A program made the translations under genes and the position numbers. The notes beneath the pieces are model-generated. The model did no database searches. It saw only the letters and a program-made list of their open reading frames with translations, and was not told where the DNA came from. A DNA stretch of 37,735 nt from Gnetum montanum (Eukaryota > Streptophyta > Gnetopsida > Gnetales > Gnetaceae): the NCBI GenBank assembly GCA_015680685.1, contig MNCI01014538.1:57317-95051 (forward strand), written 5' to 3'. Shown piece by piece: positions 9,545-20,689 of this stretch. Position 1 is the stretch's first letter, and every line of letters begins with the position of its first letter.

Positions 9545-11586
9545 AACAACCATGCTCTATATTCTACATTTCCTCCTTTCAACTCAATGGTGGGGGAGAT
9601 GGCCAACAATGCTAACCATGCACATGGTTCCAATTTTTCACTTTTTTATTTTGCACATTTTTGTTTTACAACATCATTAGTATGTTTTATCTTTCTTAAA
9701 TATTTTATACTTTTGAATATATTTTACTTTATTTTGATGTGACTTTTCATTATTTTTGGTAATAAAAGTGCTCTATTACCACAAGACACAATGCCAATGT
9801 TTCTATTTACTAATGGTGGTTTGTGCTTAATATTTTGATTGCTAATGTCTGGTTTCTATTTTTGAATTCTAATGTTTAACGACTAAGACATGGTTTATTT
9901 GTCATGGAATAGGTAGCGAGTCCACATCATCCACCCATCCACAAACTCTATGGTTTTCCTTGTTTTAGGAATATGCAATCCCTTTTCATTAATAAAACTA
10001 TAAATAAACTTGTGACCTTGGTAGTCTCTGAACTTGTGAAGGATTCAAAGGTTTGAAAAGGATGTGACTTCAAGGGGATTCAATACTCTTTGTTCCTTTC
10101 TACTTACTTGTTCACTTGTGTGTTTTCATGGATTTCTTATCATTCCACATTGTCCAATGCTAGAAGTTAACATAAGTCTTTGCATGATGTGGTTCCCATT
10201 GAAAAAAATAAAACAAAAAATAAAACAAGATGGAAATTCGAAGCACACCCCTTAGATAGAATAATGGGCTACAAGCACTAGTTATGGGACTAGAAAGACA
10301 TGTTACCCATGCTTGAAGGTCCCCTCTAACTAAGGCCCTTTTTTACTTCCTACTTCCTCCTAAATAAGGAGCAATGTTTAATTTATGGTGCATTCTTGTG
10401 TTTTGAGGAGTGAACTAGTCTTAGACTAGTGATGCAAAGTCATTGAAAGTGGTTGGTTTTGGTCTAGACTGAGGTTGGACTTTATTAGGTCATTTAAACA
10501 TAATTTCCATAAGGGACTTCATGTGACCATGATTTGGGACTCCATTCCATCCTCTCAATCATCCACTTATGTTGTCCATCACTCACCTCACTATCGACTT
10601 CCATGTTATGCTCGATATCTTAGTTTGATGTGTTGGAATTCTTGGATAGATTCTTCCAAGTTGGCCCTTAACTTCTCATAACCATTAATTGATTATGAGG
10701 CCCACAGACTCCTTAGTTGAGGTTATGTAATGGCAGAAAGGGCATATGCCTACTATGGGGAGGACCCACTTGCATATCTCTTGGTTTGGATAGTTAAGCT
10801 CTTTACCTTAGACATTGTTGCAATCATATCTTTCATGTGCCCCATTGTGCATCCAACTCTGTGTTCCTTAAAGTTTTAATAAAATTATATTCTACAACCA
10901 TTTTCTCAATTTTCTAAATTTTTTGAACTCCAACATCCTCTTCTACTATTTTCATTATGTTCATGGCTTTTTGGGCTTCCATTTGACCCCCATTTCACTC
11001 AAAAACATCTTGTATTTTCCAAGTTTTCAAAAATTCAATGGTGATCAACAACTGCGTCGATTAGGCCTAGTCGATGCAGTCATGGGGCCTCATCAACAAG
11101 GTCCCATTGACATAACTCAAAAAATTTATAAATACTACCAAAAATTTTGAAATTTTTATCATTTTCTTCACAACAAGAAAGGAGTTTTTTTTTTTCAAAA
11201 ACCAAAACCTTCCAAAGCCCATAACTTTCAAATCATTTGTCCAAATCACTCTATTATTCAATCCTATAGCTACCGATGGTAAGCTCTTAGTTGTGGGGGG
11301 CCGCAAACCTTAAGGTTTCTAATGAAAATCTCACCCCCCCCCCCCCCAGGGTTAATGAATACATTAATATTAAACCATCAATTTTTGAGAGTTTAACCCT
11401 TTCAACAACCTCTAGTATGACTATAATCACTTATTAACATCAAAATACAAATAAACTAATGATTAAAATTGATCAAATCATCCATAATCACAACTTAGTC
11501 AAGTGTAACTTTCCTAATGAGATAAGGTATCCCAGTTGTTTCACATTACACAATAACTACTAACCCATGGTCATGTTAGGATTATA
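9545..11586 (+). other. 2-kb non-coding spacer between pol and the 3' ORF
   Basis: No supported coding sequence occurs in this stretch. A purine tract (GGTGGGGGAGATGG, 9589-9602) lies directly after the integrase C-terminus. Near 11040-11135 the sequence looks like an LTR U3: a 28-bp near-palindrome at 11052-11079, the string GGGGCCTCATCAACAAGG that resembles LTR1 U3, and a TATA-like TTTATAAATAC at about 11125-11135. A run of 14 C lies at 11334-11347. The spacer is absent from copy 2, where a deletion joins the integrase start to the 3' ORF. Confidence 0.5.
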
Positions 11587-14510
11587 GATGACACCAAGAC
11601 CAAAATGACCACAGGAAGGAGGACCATCTCAACAAAGGGAGAAATGACCCAATGCTAGAAGGGGCTAGCAAGAACAAGCCCAAGAACAAGAAGAAGAAAC
11701 CCATGCAACATGACCTCTTTGAGAATAGTCCAAAGTAAAATCTATTCGATAGATTCACAAGGAAGAGGCTACAACAAAACAATCATAGCAAGGAGAGGCA
11801 CTAGGGCTTGTACCAAGACTTGAGGTCATATTGACACAAGCCTACCTCAACACAATTAGGCCCTATGATGTCCAATGGTTAATTCTCCAAGAACTAAACT
11901 TCAGGCCATTCTTAGAGAATGCTCCAATGGAGGTAAATATAAAGTTGTAAATCTCTCTAATGTGGCTAATCATGACTTCCAATGGGAAGTGGTACATGGA
12001 AGAGACGTGTCTCTTCTAGAATAATATAAAAGTAGCTTCCACTATGAAGATCAGGGACATTCAAGTGTTCTACTTAGCTGAAGCCATCATGTAGGCTCTT
12101 GAGTTGCCTGATTCTGGAACATAACTAGCAAAACTTTCTATGCAAGCTAATCTAGAGGTAAAAAAGAAGTGAACCTAGTGGTGTTACAAGCTTATCTGTA
12201 AGGAGTTTGGTGTGGTCACACAATTGGAGTGCATATACTTCAAGATAGCAGTCTATCACCTTAATCTAATGATGAGGCCTAGTAAGGTGACTGCCTTCTC
12301 TGCCTAGGCATGTGCCTCTCTAAGCAGGAAATTTTTGGCAAACCTTCCACAATTAATCTATCTAGAGATAAAAAAGTGTGTTAAAGAGAATGAACATGGA
12401 AGGAAAATACTGCCCTTCCAATGCCTTATCAGAAAACATTGCTGAAGGGCAAGGATAGTCTACTATGCTAACAACATAATTAGACATACTCCCATTGCCT
12501 CTTAGTATGAAATGATGAAGGATAATATGTCTGTCATGTCTAAAGAAGATGAATAGAAACCACCACCTCCACCACCTACTCAAGAAATAGTGGTAAAAGC
12601 CTATGCTACTATTGAGCACTTGTGTAAAATCTAAGAGAAACTCCTAAAACAAAGAAGATGAATAGAAACCACCACCTCCACCACCAACTCAAGAAATAGT
12701 GGTAAAAGCCTATGCTACTATTGAGCACTTGTGTAAAATCTAAGAGAAACTCCTACAACAATAGGAATAGCAAGTGGAAATGAGTGGTGGGGCTCCATCT
12801 ATATATCGACCTACAATGAGTCACCTCAATGAACTAGCTCAAATAATTAGTCAAATGGAGGGAGGTGGACCAATATTTTCAACCTAACAAATGTAGTTTC
12901 CTACAAGGTCAAATCTTAGTCCCTAAGAGGTGATGATGTCTCTCTCTCAACACCATTTATTCCTAGAAATCTTTGGGACCTTTTTGGTGTGCTTGGAGGA
13001 GGGCCAAGGGACAACTGTACTGGTGATGTAACACCAAGGATAGGAGATAGCTATAGAAGTGGTTGCTGGTAGAATTTCTGAGGCATTTAATGCATGTATG
13101 ACATATATACTAGATATCTATACACTTAGAGATGTGCAGACATTTGCAGGAACTTTTAGTAGAAAATTGAGTGTAGCCCAGCATGAAGAGTTACTGGACC
13201 AACTGGTGGGGACTAGAAAATCAATTTCAAACATCTTTGATATTTTGGATAACATTACTACAACCCAGTCAGAGCTACTTGAAGCAAAGGGAAAATGTAT
13301 CATCCTAGGAGGACAACTAGAAATGGCTTAAGTACAAAACCAATGCTTGGTTGTAGAGGTTGCCAAATTGCCTACTCATTTTGCTGATCCTGCACTCCTC
13401 AACCCTATAATATTAAGAGATAAAGCTTTTCAATAGCTTCAGGAGTGATTAAAACAAGTTAAGGAGGGAATGGTGATGATCATCTTTAACCAGTACATAG
13501 ATGAAGCAAAAACCTATTTAGTTCAAAAGGACTTGGTTCAGACACACCAAGGAAATGAAACATTGACTACAAAAAACCATCACCTATGAAATACTGATGC
13601 AAAAAAATAATAGATGTAAGAATTAAGGAGATTGGTGGTAGAGAATCGTAATCTCTCTATGGAGGAAGTCCATGCATTACACTAGAAATCTTCCATTGAA
13701 ATTGCCACTTGGAAAAATAAGGCTCTCAAATTTAAGAAAGTCAAGAATCATTATAGAGACCAAGTTGGCCTACAGAAGGAGGTGAATGAGAAACATATCC
13801 AAGTGACTAACATAAAAGTAAATAAGGCCCTCTAATAACTCCAAAAAGGAAAAAGAGGTGTGGTAGCCTATCATTGATGGGATAGATGTCTATAACAAAG
13901 TGTAGATCCACATGAAGGAGTTACAAATCAAAGAAATGACAGAATATATGGAACTAGCCAATCTCTGATATGTAAATTTGGCAATTCTAACTACCAAACA
14001 ACTATGGTCAGAACTTGAAAAGTAAGTGGCCAACTCATACTTAACTATACGAGGCTAAGTTCAAGCACCACAGCGACATGAAGCAAAAGCTTGTGATGGC
14101 AAATTTTGAACTTGAAGTTCTCAAGGTAAGATTCACTGATCAATGATCAACTACTAAGAACCTAACTAAAAAAATGAATGATTATCAAGAGCTAGAAAAT
14201 GTAATTAGGACATTTGACGTCGAGCATAAAAAATTTGCCACTTGATTCATCAATTCTAAGGAGTTGTTCCCAGCAATTCCCTATCCTTAGGATGTGCCTA
14301 TTCTAGCCCACATTAATGAAGTTGTGTGGATTGTGCATGATCCCAAGAGTAAGGAGGTGAAGATGAAAGCATTGTAGGATGTTTTTCATCTTCTACTAGA
14401 CTTTTCAATAGCAATAGGATAACCACAACAACCTCAACTACCACATGTGCTTGAAGTTGGAGAATGTCTATCTAAGCCTCAGGAGCGTCAACTACTTGGG
14501 ACCATGTGAT
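11587..14510 (+). pseudogene. Additional 3' ORF of gypsy copy 1
   Basis: The region starts at ATG 11587 (MTPRPKWPQEGGPSQQREK) with a basic, Gln/Glu-rich N-terminus. A globular part spans about 11820-12500: LILQELNFRPFLENAP, MKIRDIQVFYLAEAI, ECIYFKIAVYHLNLMMRPSK and LPQLIYLEIKKCVKENEHGR. A Pro-rich run (PPPPPPTQE, about 12560) follows, then a long alpha-helical, coiled-coil-like tail (LSVAQHEELLDQLVGTRKS, 13059-13331) and a C-terminal block ELFPAIPYP to VFHLLLDFSIAIG (14261-14420). The same blocks occur in copy 2. The globular part resembles the 'putative plant transposon protein' domain found in Athila-like proteins; that assignment is inference. Its role is unknown. Stops and a 109-bp duplication break it. 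Confidence 0.75.
12542..12759 (+). repeat. 109-bp tandem duplication inside the 3' ORF
   Basis: Bases 12542-12650 and 12651-12759 are two adjacent copies starting AAAGAAGATGAATAGAAACC. By eye they differ at about two positions (CCTACTC/CCAACTC and CTAAAAC/CTACAAC). The period is not a multiple of three, so the duplication shifts the reading frame just after the proline-rich run. Confidence 0.93.
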
Positions 14511-14721
14511 CTTTTCAATTATCTTCACACAATCAAAGGACTTGTTGTCTAATTTTTATTTGGTGTTTAATTTTATGTCATGAACACCATAAATTTGTAA
14601 TTTTGTTAATCCGTACACCCAGGCACTTAATTCTATCATGATAGTTTTGTTGTGTCATGTGCTAGCTAATAATCCCATACCTTCCTAATTTTGTAAAGAA
14701 CTCGAGGATGAGTTTTCATTT

Positions 14722-14734
14722 AGTCATGGGGGTA
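14722..14734 (+). other. Polypurine tract of copy 1
   Basis: The sequence CATGGGGGTA stands immediately before the TGATGAG start of LTR1. The same sequence on the opposite strand (TACCCCCATG) adjoins LTR2 in copy 2. The position directly before the 3' LTR identifies it as the plus-strand primer site. Confidence 0.85.
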
Positions 14735-15460
14735 TGATGAGTCACAAATTGGCTGCATAAATGAGGCCTCATCAATTGGGCCCCATTGACTAGTGTGTGT
14801 CAACCAAGCCCCATCGATGCATTGTTTGATGCATACATGTGGCCCCATCAACATAGGGCCTATTCTTGCCTATAAATATGTGCTAATCTACTGTGTTTTG
14901 GGGATATCATTTTGGTCATAATTGTAGTGAAGCTCTTTTGTTTTTACATTTAAAAGTTAGAATATTTTCCTGAGTGCCCATAACAGGTGTCATTGAGTGT
15001 ATAGATCTTTATTCGAGCACTATTGTACGTGAGCACAGTAGTGTGTGTAGCAATAAAGATGAGCTTCTTGATAAACCTTGTAACATTCTAAATAGCTTAA
15101 ATTTTTTATTGATGCATTTAATGTTTTCAATTATTTATTCAATGTTCTTTAGTAATTAATCTAATTAAGTAATTAAGCGAGATAAACTAAATAGCAATTA
15201 AGTAAACACACAAGTATGACCACTTCGAGTATGCGTATGATGTCTGGTAATCCTAGCAATGCTTAACGCTTGGTAACCTAGCAATGTTATATGTGTTCAA
15301 GATTTGTACAAAAAGTGGGATTGGATACTTAGGGCTAGTTTACTTCCTAGAGAACTAGTGGACTGGAAAACTATAAAGTCTCAAAAACTATAAACTAGGG
15401 TACCAACAATACTTAGGGCTTCGTGATTCATATGGTTGGGTGTAGGGGTACCTCTCACCA
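14735..15460 (+). repeat. 3' LTR of gypsy copy 1 (LTR1)
   Basis: It starts TGATGAGTCACAAATTGG and ends near TACCTCTCACCA, matching the TGATGA...TCATCA ends of LTR3. A TATA box (TATAAATATG, 14871-14880) and a polyadenylation signal (AATAAA, 15052-15057, in CAATAAAGATGAG) are shared in place with LTR2 and LTR3. The terminal GTGTAGGGGTACC is shared with LTR3. The 136-bp U3 upstream of the TATA is not alignable with LTR3 and only loosely with LTR2. Confidence 0.85.
14871..14880 (+). promoter_or_regulatory. TATA box of LTR1
   Basis: TATAAATATG lies 136 bp into the LTR. The corresponding boxes are CCTATATAAATG (minus strand near 28303-28312) in LTR2 and CTATAAATAA (minus strand 34676-34685) in LTR3, so position relative to the polyadenylation signal is conserved. 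Confidence 0.7.
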
Positions 15461-16852
15461 CTCATTAGTAGGGTAGGGATGCTTTAAACCCAAATCATAT
15501 AGAATTCTTTTTCTATCAAACTTACTAAAATATCTAACTCCTTCTCCATCAAATAATTCATTTTGCGCAATTTATTCTTCACTAGTGAACCTTACTTCAA
15601 ATTCTTTGACTACTCTTATGACATCGATAAATTTGGCATCATTAATGCTTATTTGAGCCATAAGTAAGCATATCTCATTGTTAGTTTTCTAATGAACACT
15701 ATCATCCCCAAATTCAAAAATAGCAAAAATCATACCAAAATTAACTCCTTCTTATTCTTTGACCTTAGGATGATTCTTGATCCCTTTGGCCACTTCACAT
15801 TCTCTCCATGGACTTCATTTCATAGTGGATGAAGCCATTCTTGATTATTATACTCATTCCAAAACTTATGTAGCTTCTCCCTTATATTACACATTGAAAT
15901 GGAACATCATCTAAGATCTTCAATTTTAATGTTGGGATATCCCACAAATTTTGCAAGAATGCTAAATCATCAAGACTCTACGCATTTGGATCATTAAACC
16001 TACATAATAATCTTTGAGTCAATTCTTTTAGGTGACAAAAGTGTAACTTTGCTTAACTCATAAACTAATAACTCACCTCTTCACCAAAATTCTAAGAGTT
16101 TGATGGGTTGTACATTGCTCTAGAAGTGTGAATTTTCAATAGAAATGTACTATCAATACTGAACTACTGATACTCTTTATGTTTCCATAGCTTTTTCAAA
16201 CGTTTCCTATAAACCAAGATGTCCTTAAATAACTCTTCAATATCTAATCTTAGCTGAAAGATTATCTCTATAAAATTATCATAGAATCTTGGTAAGATTA
16301 CATCCAAAGTAGATAGAACTAATTTTTCATTTATCCTAATCCGTATCACCATATGAAAATGGGTTATGCAAAACTTTAAAAATTCTATAGCTCCCCTTTG
16401 TGCCCATAACCATAGTGGCATAAGTGTGTTATCATCAAAGAGTGATTTTCTAATGATTGAACCATATTTACTATGCTTATTTTCCAAGATGCTCCTCTCA
16501 TTCACTATGAAGAAGTACACAAGCTTAATCACAAGGACCTTAGATGCTACTACATCCCTAAAATATATAACCAATATTTTTAGCATTGAAGATATAGTTT
16601 CATGTTAAAACCTTAGCTTAACATTAAAATATCTTTAGGCTATGTTAGTCTCATGTTAAACTTTTTCGAGTTTTCTCCATGATGCATCGAGGCATAGTCC
16701 TAACTTCAACATTCTATGTTAAAATGCAACTTTGATGTAGGATGTCATCTTACACTATTAGCATTTAGATGTTTGGAAAAAACATCTATGCATTAAAGAT
16801 CTTTTATTCTTTTTGCATGATACATAGACTTAGTGATTAAGCTTTGATACTT
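15461..16852. other. Flank of copy 1 with an unidentified minus-strand coding relic
   Basis: On the minus strand, 16586-16164 is open for 140 codons and contains LMPLWLWAQRGAIEFLKFCI and LRLDIEELFKDILVYRKRLK. After a stop, frames between 16160 and 15730 still show protein-like sequence (RFNDPNA, SLDDLAFLQNLWDIPTLKL). The length and the continuity over about 0.9 kb suggest decayed coding DNA. I do not recognise the family; a gag or transposase of another element is possible. No LTR ends were found around it. Bases 16590-16852 show only A+T-rich sequence. Confidence 0.4.
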
Positions 16853-17845
16853 TGGTGTAGGAACACCTCTTCCAATCCCCTTGTTCTACCTTACATGCTA
16901 TGTGTCTTCTTGTGTGAATCTTGTTAATGATGACTCCTAGATGTTTTGGGTTCATTTTGATGAGTTTAAGAGGTTCCAAGATCTATGGGGACTTGTTGAG
17001 AGGCATCCAGAGTTTCTAGACATCAAAATGAGCATTTTTGTGTTTAGCACCTATAGGTGAAACGTCTTAACTAAACTTGAGATGTATCAAATTAGACATC
17101 TCCATTATGCATAAGATGTCTTGGACCCAGAAGAGACGTCTCAGAAAATCAGCACATGTCCTAGCCAAGAGCAAGTTTTTCATAAGAGATATCTTGACAA
17201 GGTCAAAGATGACCTAGAAAAATGGAAAAAGTTCTAAAAATGCCCATTCCAATTTAGAAAACAACCAAAGAAAGATGGACATAGTTGAGGAGAAGGTGAA
17301 AAGACTTGGGAAACATCTAAAGAACCTCAATTTTAGTTGCAAAAATGTTTATAGGATTCTTATCTTTTGATTTCTTATAAATATTAATGTAATGTACCAT
17401 TTCTAGTGTCAAAGTACCGAAGTGCCAAAGTGCTAAACATCAAAGGTCAAAGGCCAAACCTAGGTTAAGAGTAAGAGAGAGCTCTTGAGAAAGAAGAGCT
17501 TGTGTAAGAAGAGAGCTTGTGTAAGGAATTTAATTAAGAGACAAGGAAGAATACTTGAGATAAGTTAGAAGAATCTCTTATAAGTATCTTGTCTTGAGCT
17601 TGGACTCCATGGTGAGCTATGAAGGATTGAGAAGGGATAAGGGTAACCTCTAAGATCCTTGGGAAAGTTGTGAGTTGATTTAGATTCTTATCTTTGATGT
17701 ATTTTCTATGTATTTTAAGAATTATCTTAATATAAGGATTTTTTTTCTCTCTTTCATTACAGTGTTTTTGCTTTCTAAGCTAAATTTATTTGGAAGTTGT
17801 GGATTGGGTCCTATTGGGATCTATTGAGGTGCCACCCCTACACCA
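16853..17845 (+). repeat. Solo LTR, 993 bp, with perfect TSD
   Basis: It begins TGGTGTAGG and ends CCTACACCA, a 9-bp perfect terminal inverted repeat with TG...CA ends. It is flanked by identical TACTT at 16848-16852 and 17846-17850, the 5-bp duplication expected for LTR retrotransposon insertion. There is no internal coding region or second LTR, so recombination between LTRs left one. A TATA-like TATAAATATTAATG lies at about 17376-17389. Several AGAYGTCT-type palindromes lie upstream of it (17061-17194). Orientation is assigned from that TATA box. The parent family was not identified. Confidence 0.9.
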
Positions 17846-19360
17846 TACTTCACATCAAAACATAACTTGACCTAAGATGTTATTTTATGCCAATCAACAC
17901 AAGCATTTAGCAGAGATGTTATTTTATACCAATCAACACAAGCATTTAGCAAAGACACTTATAACTTAAATTTTACATAGGAATTTATTTTATACTTTTC
18001 TTACACTGATAAGAATACTACTACTTTGAAATCTACTTTCTTTTGCACTCGAACATTTTTCATTAAAATGCACTTTAACACAAGATGTAATTTCCTAAGA
18101 TACTTGGGCAATTGACAAAAGTACTTATGCATCAAAATCTCCTCTTGTGTTCTTCTTGCATCTTATTCTTGGTAGGGAAAAATACCAAAATCACATTTTC
18201 CTAAAATTTGCAAGAATGATTATGGATTGACTCATGAAAACATCAATTTCATTGTATTTATACTAGTATTATCTAGTGCATCTGATAGATTTATCTTAAA
18301 ATGATATAAAATCACAAAATTTCCTTACCCTAGTATCACTATTCAATGCATTGTAGCAAAGACATAAAAAATGGTAATTTTGCAAATCTAGGTAAAAACA
18401 TCTACTAAAAACCCTAGATGATTGATGTGTCTTTTATCTACTATTTATGAATAAGATAAAATCAAAAGCTGCATGAGGTGTCTAGTAATGCAACCTACAA
18501 ATTCCCCAAAATCCTCAAAAACTAAGGTTGAACAATGGGGTGTTCAATCCCCACAACAAACTCAAATAAAAAAATTTATGTCTAAGCATAAAAATACCTT
18601 AAACTACTAAATAATGTTAAATCTAAGATTAGCTTCATATTTAGCTAGCACTATTATATAAAACATTCAAAATTAATGTGGTAAAATCTAAGGAAAAGTA
18701 AAATCCTACAAAAATTCCTAGCGAGCGTTATAAGGAAGTGTGTAGGATTGAGGTAATCTCTTATAACTGCTAGGTCCACCCTTGGTCCCTTGCCTACTAC
18801 TACTACTACTTTCCATGATGCTCTCCTTCCATTTGCTCTACTATTACTTTCACTTTGCTTGTGTGTCAATTCTCAAGTTCTCTTGATGTAAATGAAAGCA
18901 TTGGTACCTAACTTTCCAATTTCCATTACTTTTATAACTTTAAAATGATGCATACTTCCATGAATTTTTAACATTGTTTAGCCTTAACTTTAACATCTTT
19001 TCTTTTAAATGACAAGTATGAATCCTTGATTCCAACCTAAGTGAACATGGCTACTTGTCTAGAGTTTCTACTTCAACCATTGACCTTGAGCTAACCTGTA
19101 AGCTAGGTACATAGGAATCTAGATCCCTCTTTCCTTACCTTGATTTCAAATTTGGCTTTTCTTATATCCCCCTTAGACATCATAGACAATGAACTTTTAC
19201 CTTAGTCAAACCTCACTTCTAACCAACAGTCAACTGATACCAATACTAAGTCATAAGGGTAAACAATAGACTCTTCAACTTAGTAATCTTCTTTCCTAAG
19301 ATCTTTAGGAGTCTGTCCTAGTAACCTTCCAAAAACATTCAACTACTTTCACTTAGGGAT
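17846..19360. other. A+T-rich flank without supported genes
   Basis: A 39-bp tandem duplication (unit starting TATTTTAT at 17881 and again at 17920, a few mismatches) is the only clear structure. A short minus-strand frame near 18654-18869 contains a serine run encoded by a (TAC)n-like tract and looks fortuitous. I see no LTR ends, RNA genes or domains up to the start of RT homology near 19360. Confidence 0.5.
17876..17953 (+). repeat. 39-bp tandem duplication
   Basis: Two adjacent units each contain CCAATCAACACAAGCATTTA preceded by TATTTTATGC or TATTTTATAC. The period is 39 bp, with about three differences between units. Confidence 0.85.
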
Positions 19361-20290
19361 ATAGTAACATGCCCAATCTAGACTCAAAGCTAGTTTAATA
19401 TAATATAATCTTAGAAGAAGTTTCTAAACCTATCAATCAAAAAGTTAGAAAACTTTATTCAACTATAGCTCTTGCTATAAAATAAGAGATTACTAAACTC
19501 TACAATATTAGATTCATCCATCCCATTGACGATTCTAATTCGGTTTCTAACATGGCTGTAGTTCCTTAAAAAATGGTGTCATTCACATATGCATTAACTT
19601 TTGGGATTTTAACAAGGTCACTCTTAAGGATAACTTTTCTTTACCAAATATTGATCAACTCATCGACTCTATAGCTATTCATGCACTTCTATCCTATATG
19701 GATGGGTTTTCTAATTATAACCAATTCCAAATAAATCCATAGCACCAACATTATACCACTTTTATGACTCCTTAGGGAACATTTTGCTATACTAAAATGC
19801 CCTTTGAACTCAAGAATGCTAGAGCTATCTATAAATGAGTTATGACTTTCATTTTCAATGACATGGTATTTAAAATAATTAACAATTACGTTAACGATTT
19901 GATCATAAAATATACCCTAGTAATCAATCACACATAGCTCTAAGTCACTATGACAAGTTAACCTACATCTTAATTCCAAGAAGTGCATCTTTGGGACCCT
20001 CATAGGTAAGATGTTGGGTTACTATGTTTCTGAAAAAGGTGTAGCTATTAACCCTAATAAGGTTAAGGCTATTTTAGATCTTACAGCATCTAAAACCATT
20101 CAAGATATATGTATTCTACAAGATTATCTTCAATTGATACACCACTTCATTTTTAAACTCACAAGTTATCTACATTCCTTAATTTGTTTTTTCTATAAAT
20201 CCATTTTTTTCATCTACTATGAGAAGTGCCAAAAAGCTTTAAATTCCGTCAAAGAAACCTTAACCACACTTCTTAATCTTCATCCTTCAT
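19360..20290 (+). pseudogene. Reverse transcriptase of the Tat-like relic
   Basis: Reading through stops gives ILEEVSKPINQKVRKLYSTI and EITKLYNIRFIHPIDDSNSV, then GVIHICINFWDFNK, DNFSLPNIDQLIDSIAIHAL, LSYMDGFSNYNQFQINP and GTFCYTKMPFELKNARAIYK. These are RT blocks in Tat style (PLPNID, MDGFSGYNQ, KMPFGLKNAGATYQ). The active site reads YVNDLIIK, so one catalytic Asp of YVDD is Asn. From 20011 the open stretch MLGYYVSEKGVAINPNKVKA to NSVKETLTTLLNLHPS is the RT-RNase H connection. Confidence 0.92.
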
Positions 20291-20560
20291 AATTCTATCA
20301 ACCTTTCTACTTTTACCTTTTCAAATCTAATCATTCCATATCTGTAATGCTCTCTCAAAGGTGACAAGATGGCATTGATCTTTTTGTATATTACATATCT
20401 TATCCTTTCTTAGACTGTGAGCCTAGATACTCTAACATCAAAAAGTCTTGTCTAAGTCTTATCTTTGTCCTCAAAAAGTGGATGCATTATCTTCTTAACA
20501 CTAAGGTCTTTATTATCTACAAAGATAACATTCTCAAATTCATTGCCAATAATCATTTCA
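20291..20560 (+). pseudogene. First RNase H of the Tat-like relic
   Basis: The frame reads FKSNHSISVMLSQR, then DGIDLFVYYISYPFLDCEPR, YSNIKKSCLSLIFVLKKWMH and YLLNTKVFIIYKDNILKF. This pattern (a sheet with SxHxISxVL, YYxSxxLxxxExRY, IEKxxLxLxxAxxKxxHY) is the retroelement RNase H. The catalytic residues are partly replaced: Asn stands where Asp is usual at the first site. Confidence 0.85.
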
Positions 20561-20689
20561 ATAATCATCACTTAGCCCATTAGAAGACCTTTCTCATGAA
20601 GTTGGCCTTTATTTTATACCCCAACACTCAATCAAAGATCAAGACAAGACTAATCTTATCTCTTCCTCTAAAACAACTAACATTATTTG

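Larger units (their letters stand above)
3790..15460 (+). mobile_element. Ty3/gypsy retrotransposon copy 1, with an extra 3' ORF
   Basis: Domain order on the plus strand is gag, protease, RT, RNase H, integrase, spacer, additional ORF, polypurine tract, 3' LTR. Integrase after RT defines Ty3/gypsy. The additional ORF downstream of pol recalls the plant Athila and Tat clades. No 5' LTR or PBS is visible: the copia LTR lies directly against the gag region. Every domain has stops or frameshifts and key catalytic residues are lost. Copy 2 (27540-33959, opposite strand) belongs to the same family and supports the domain calls. Confidence 0.92.

Noticed and set aside
9542-9742. 66-codon plus frame after integrase
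   Set aside because: Overlaps the integrase C-terminal frame and then runs into A+T-rich, Phe-rich non-coding sequence.
11334-11347. Run of 14 C as a functional tract
   Set aside because: Homopolymer slippage in a spacer is sufficient; not next to an LTR start.
11582-11782. Minus-strand 66-codon frame rich in Phe/Leu/Ser
   Set aside because: Antisense to the Gln/Glu-rich start of the 3' ORF.
18654-18869. Minus-strand 71-codon frame with a (TAC)n-derived run
   Set aside because: No domain, no homologue in the window, simple-sequence content.
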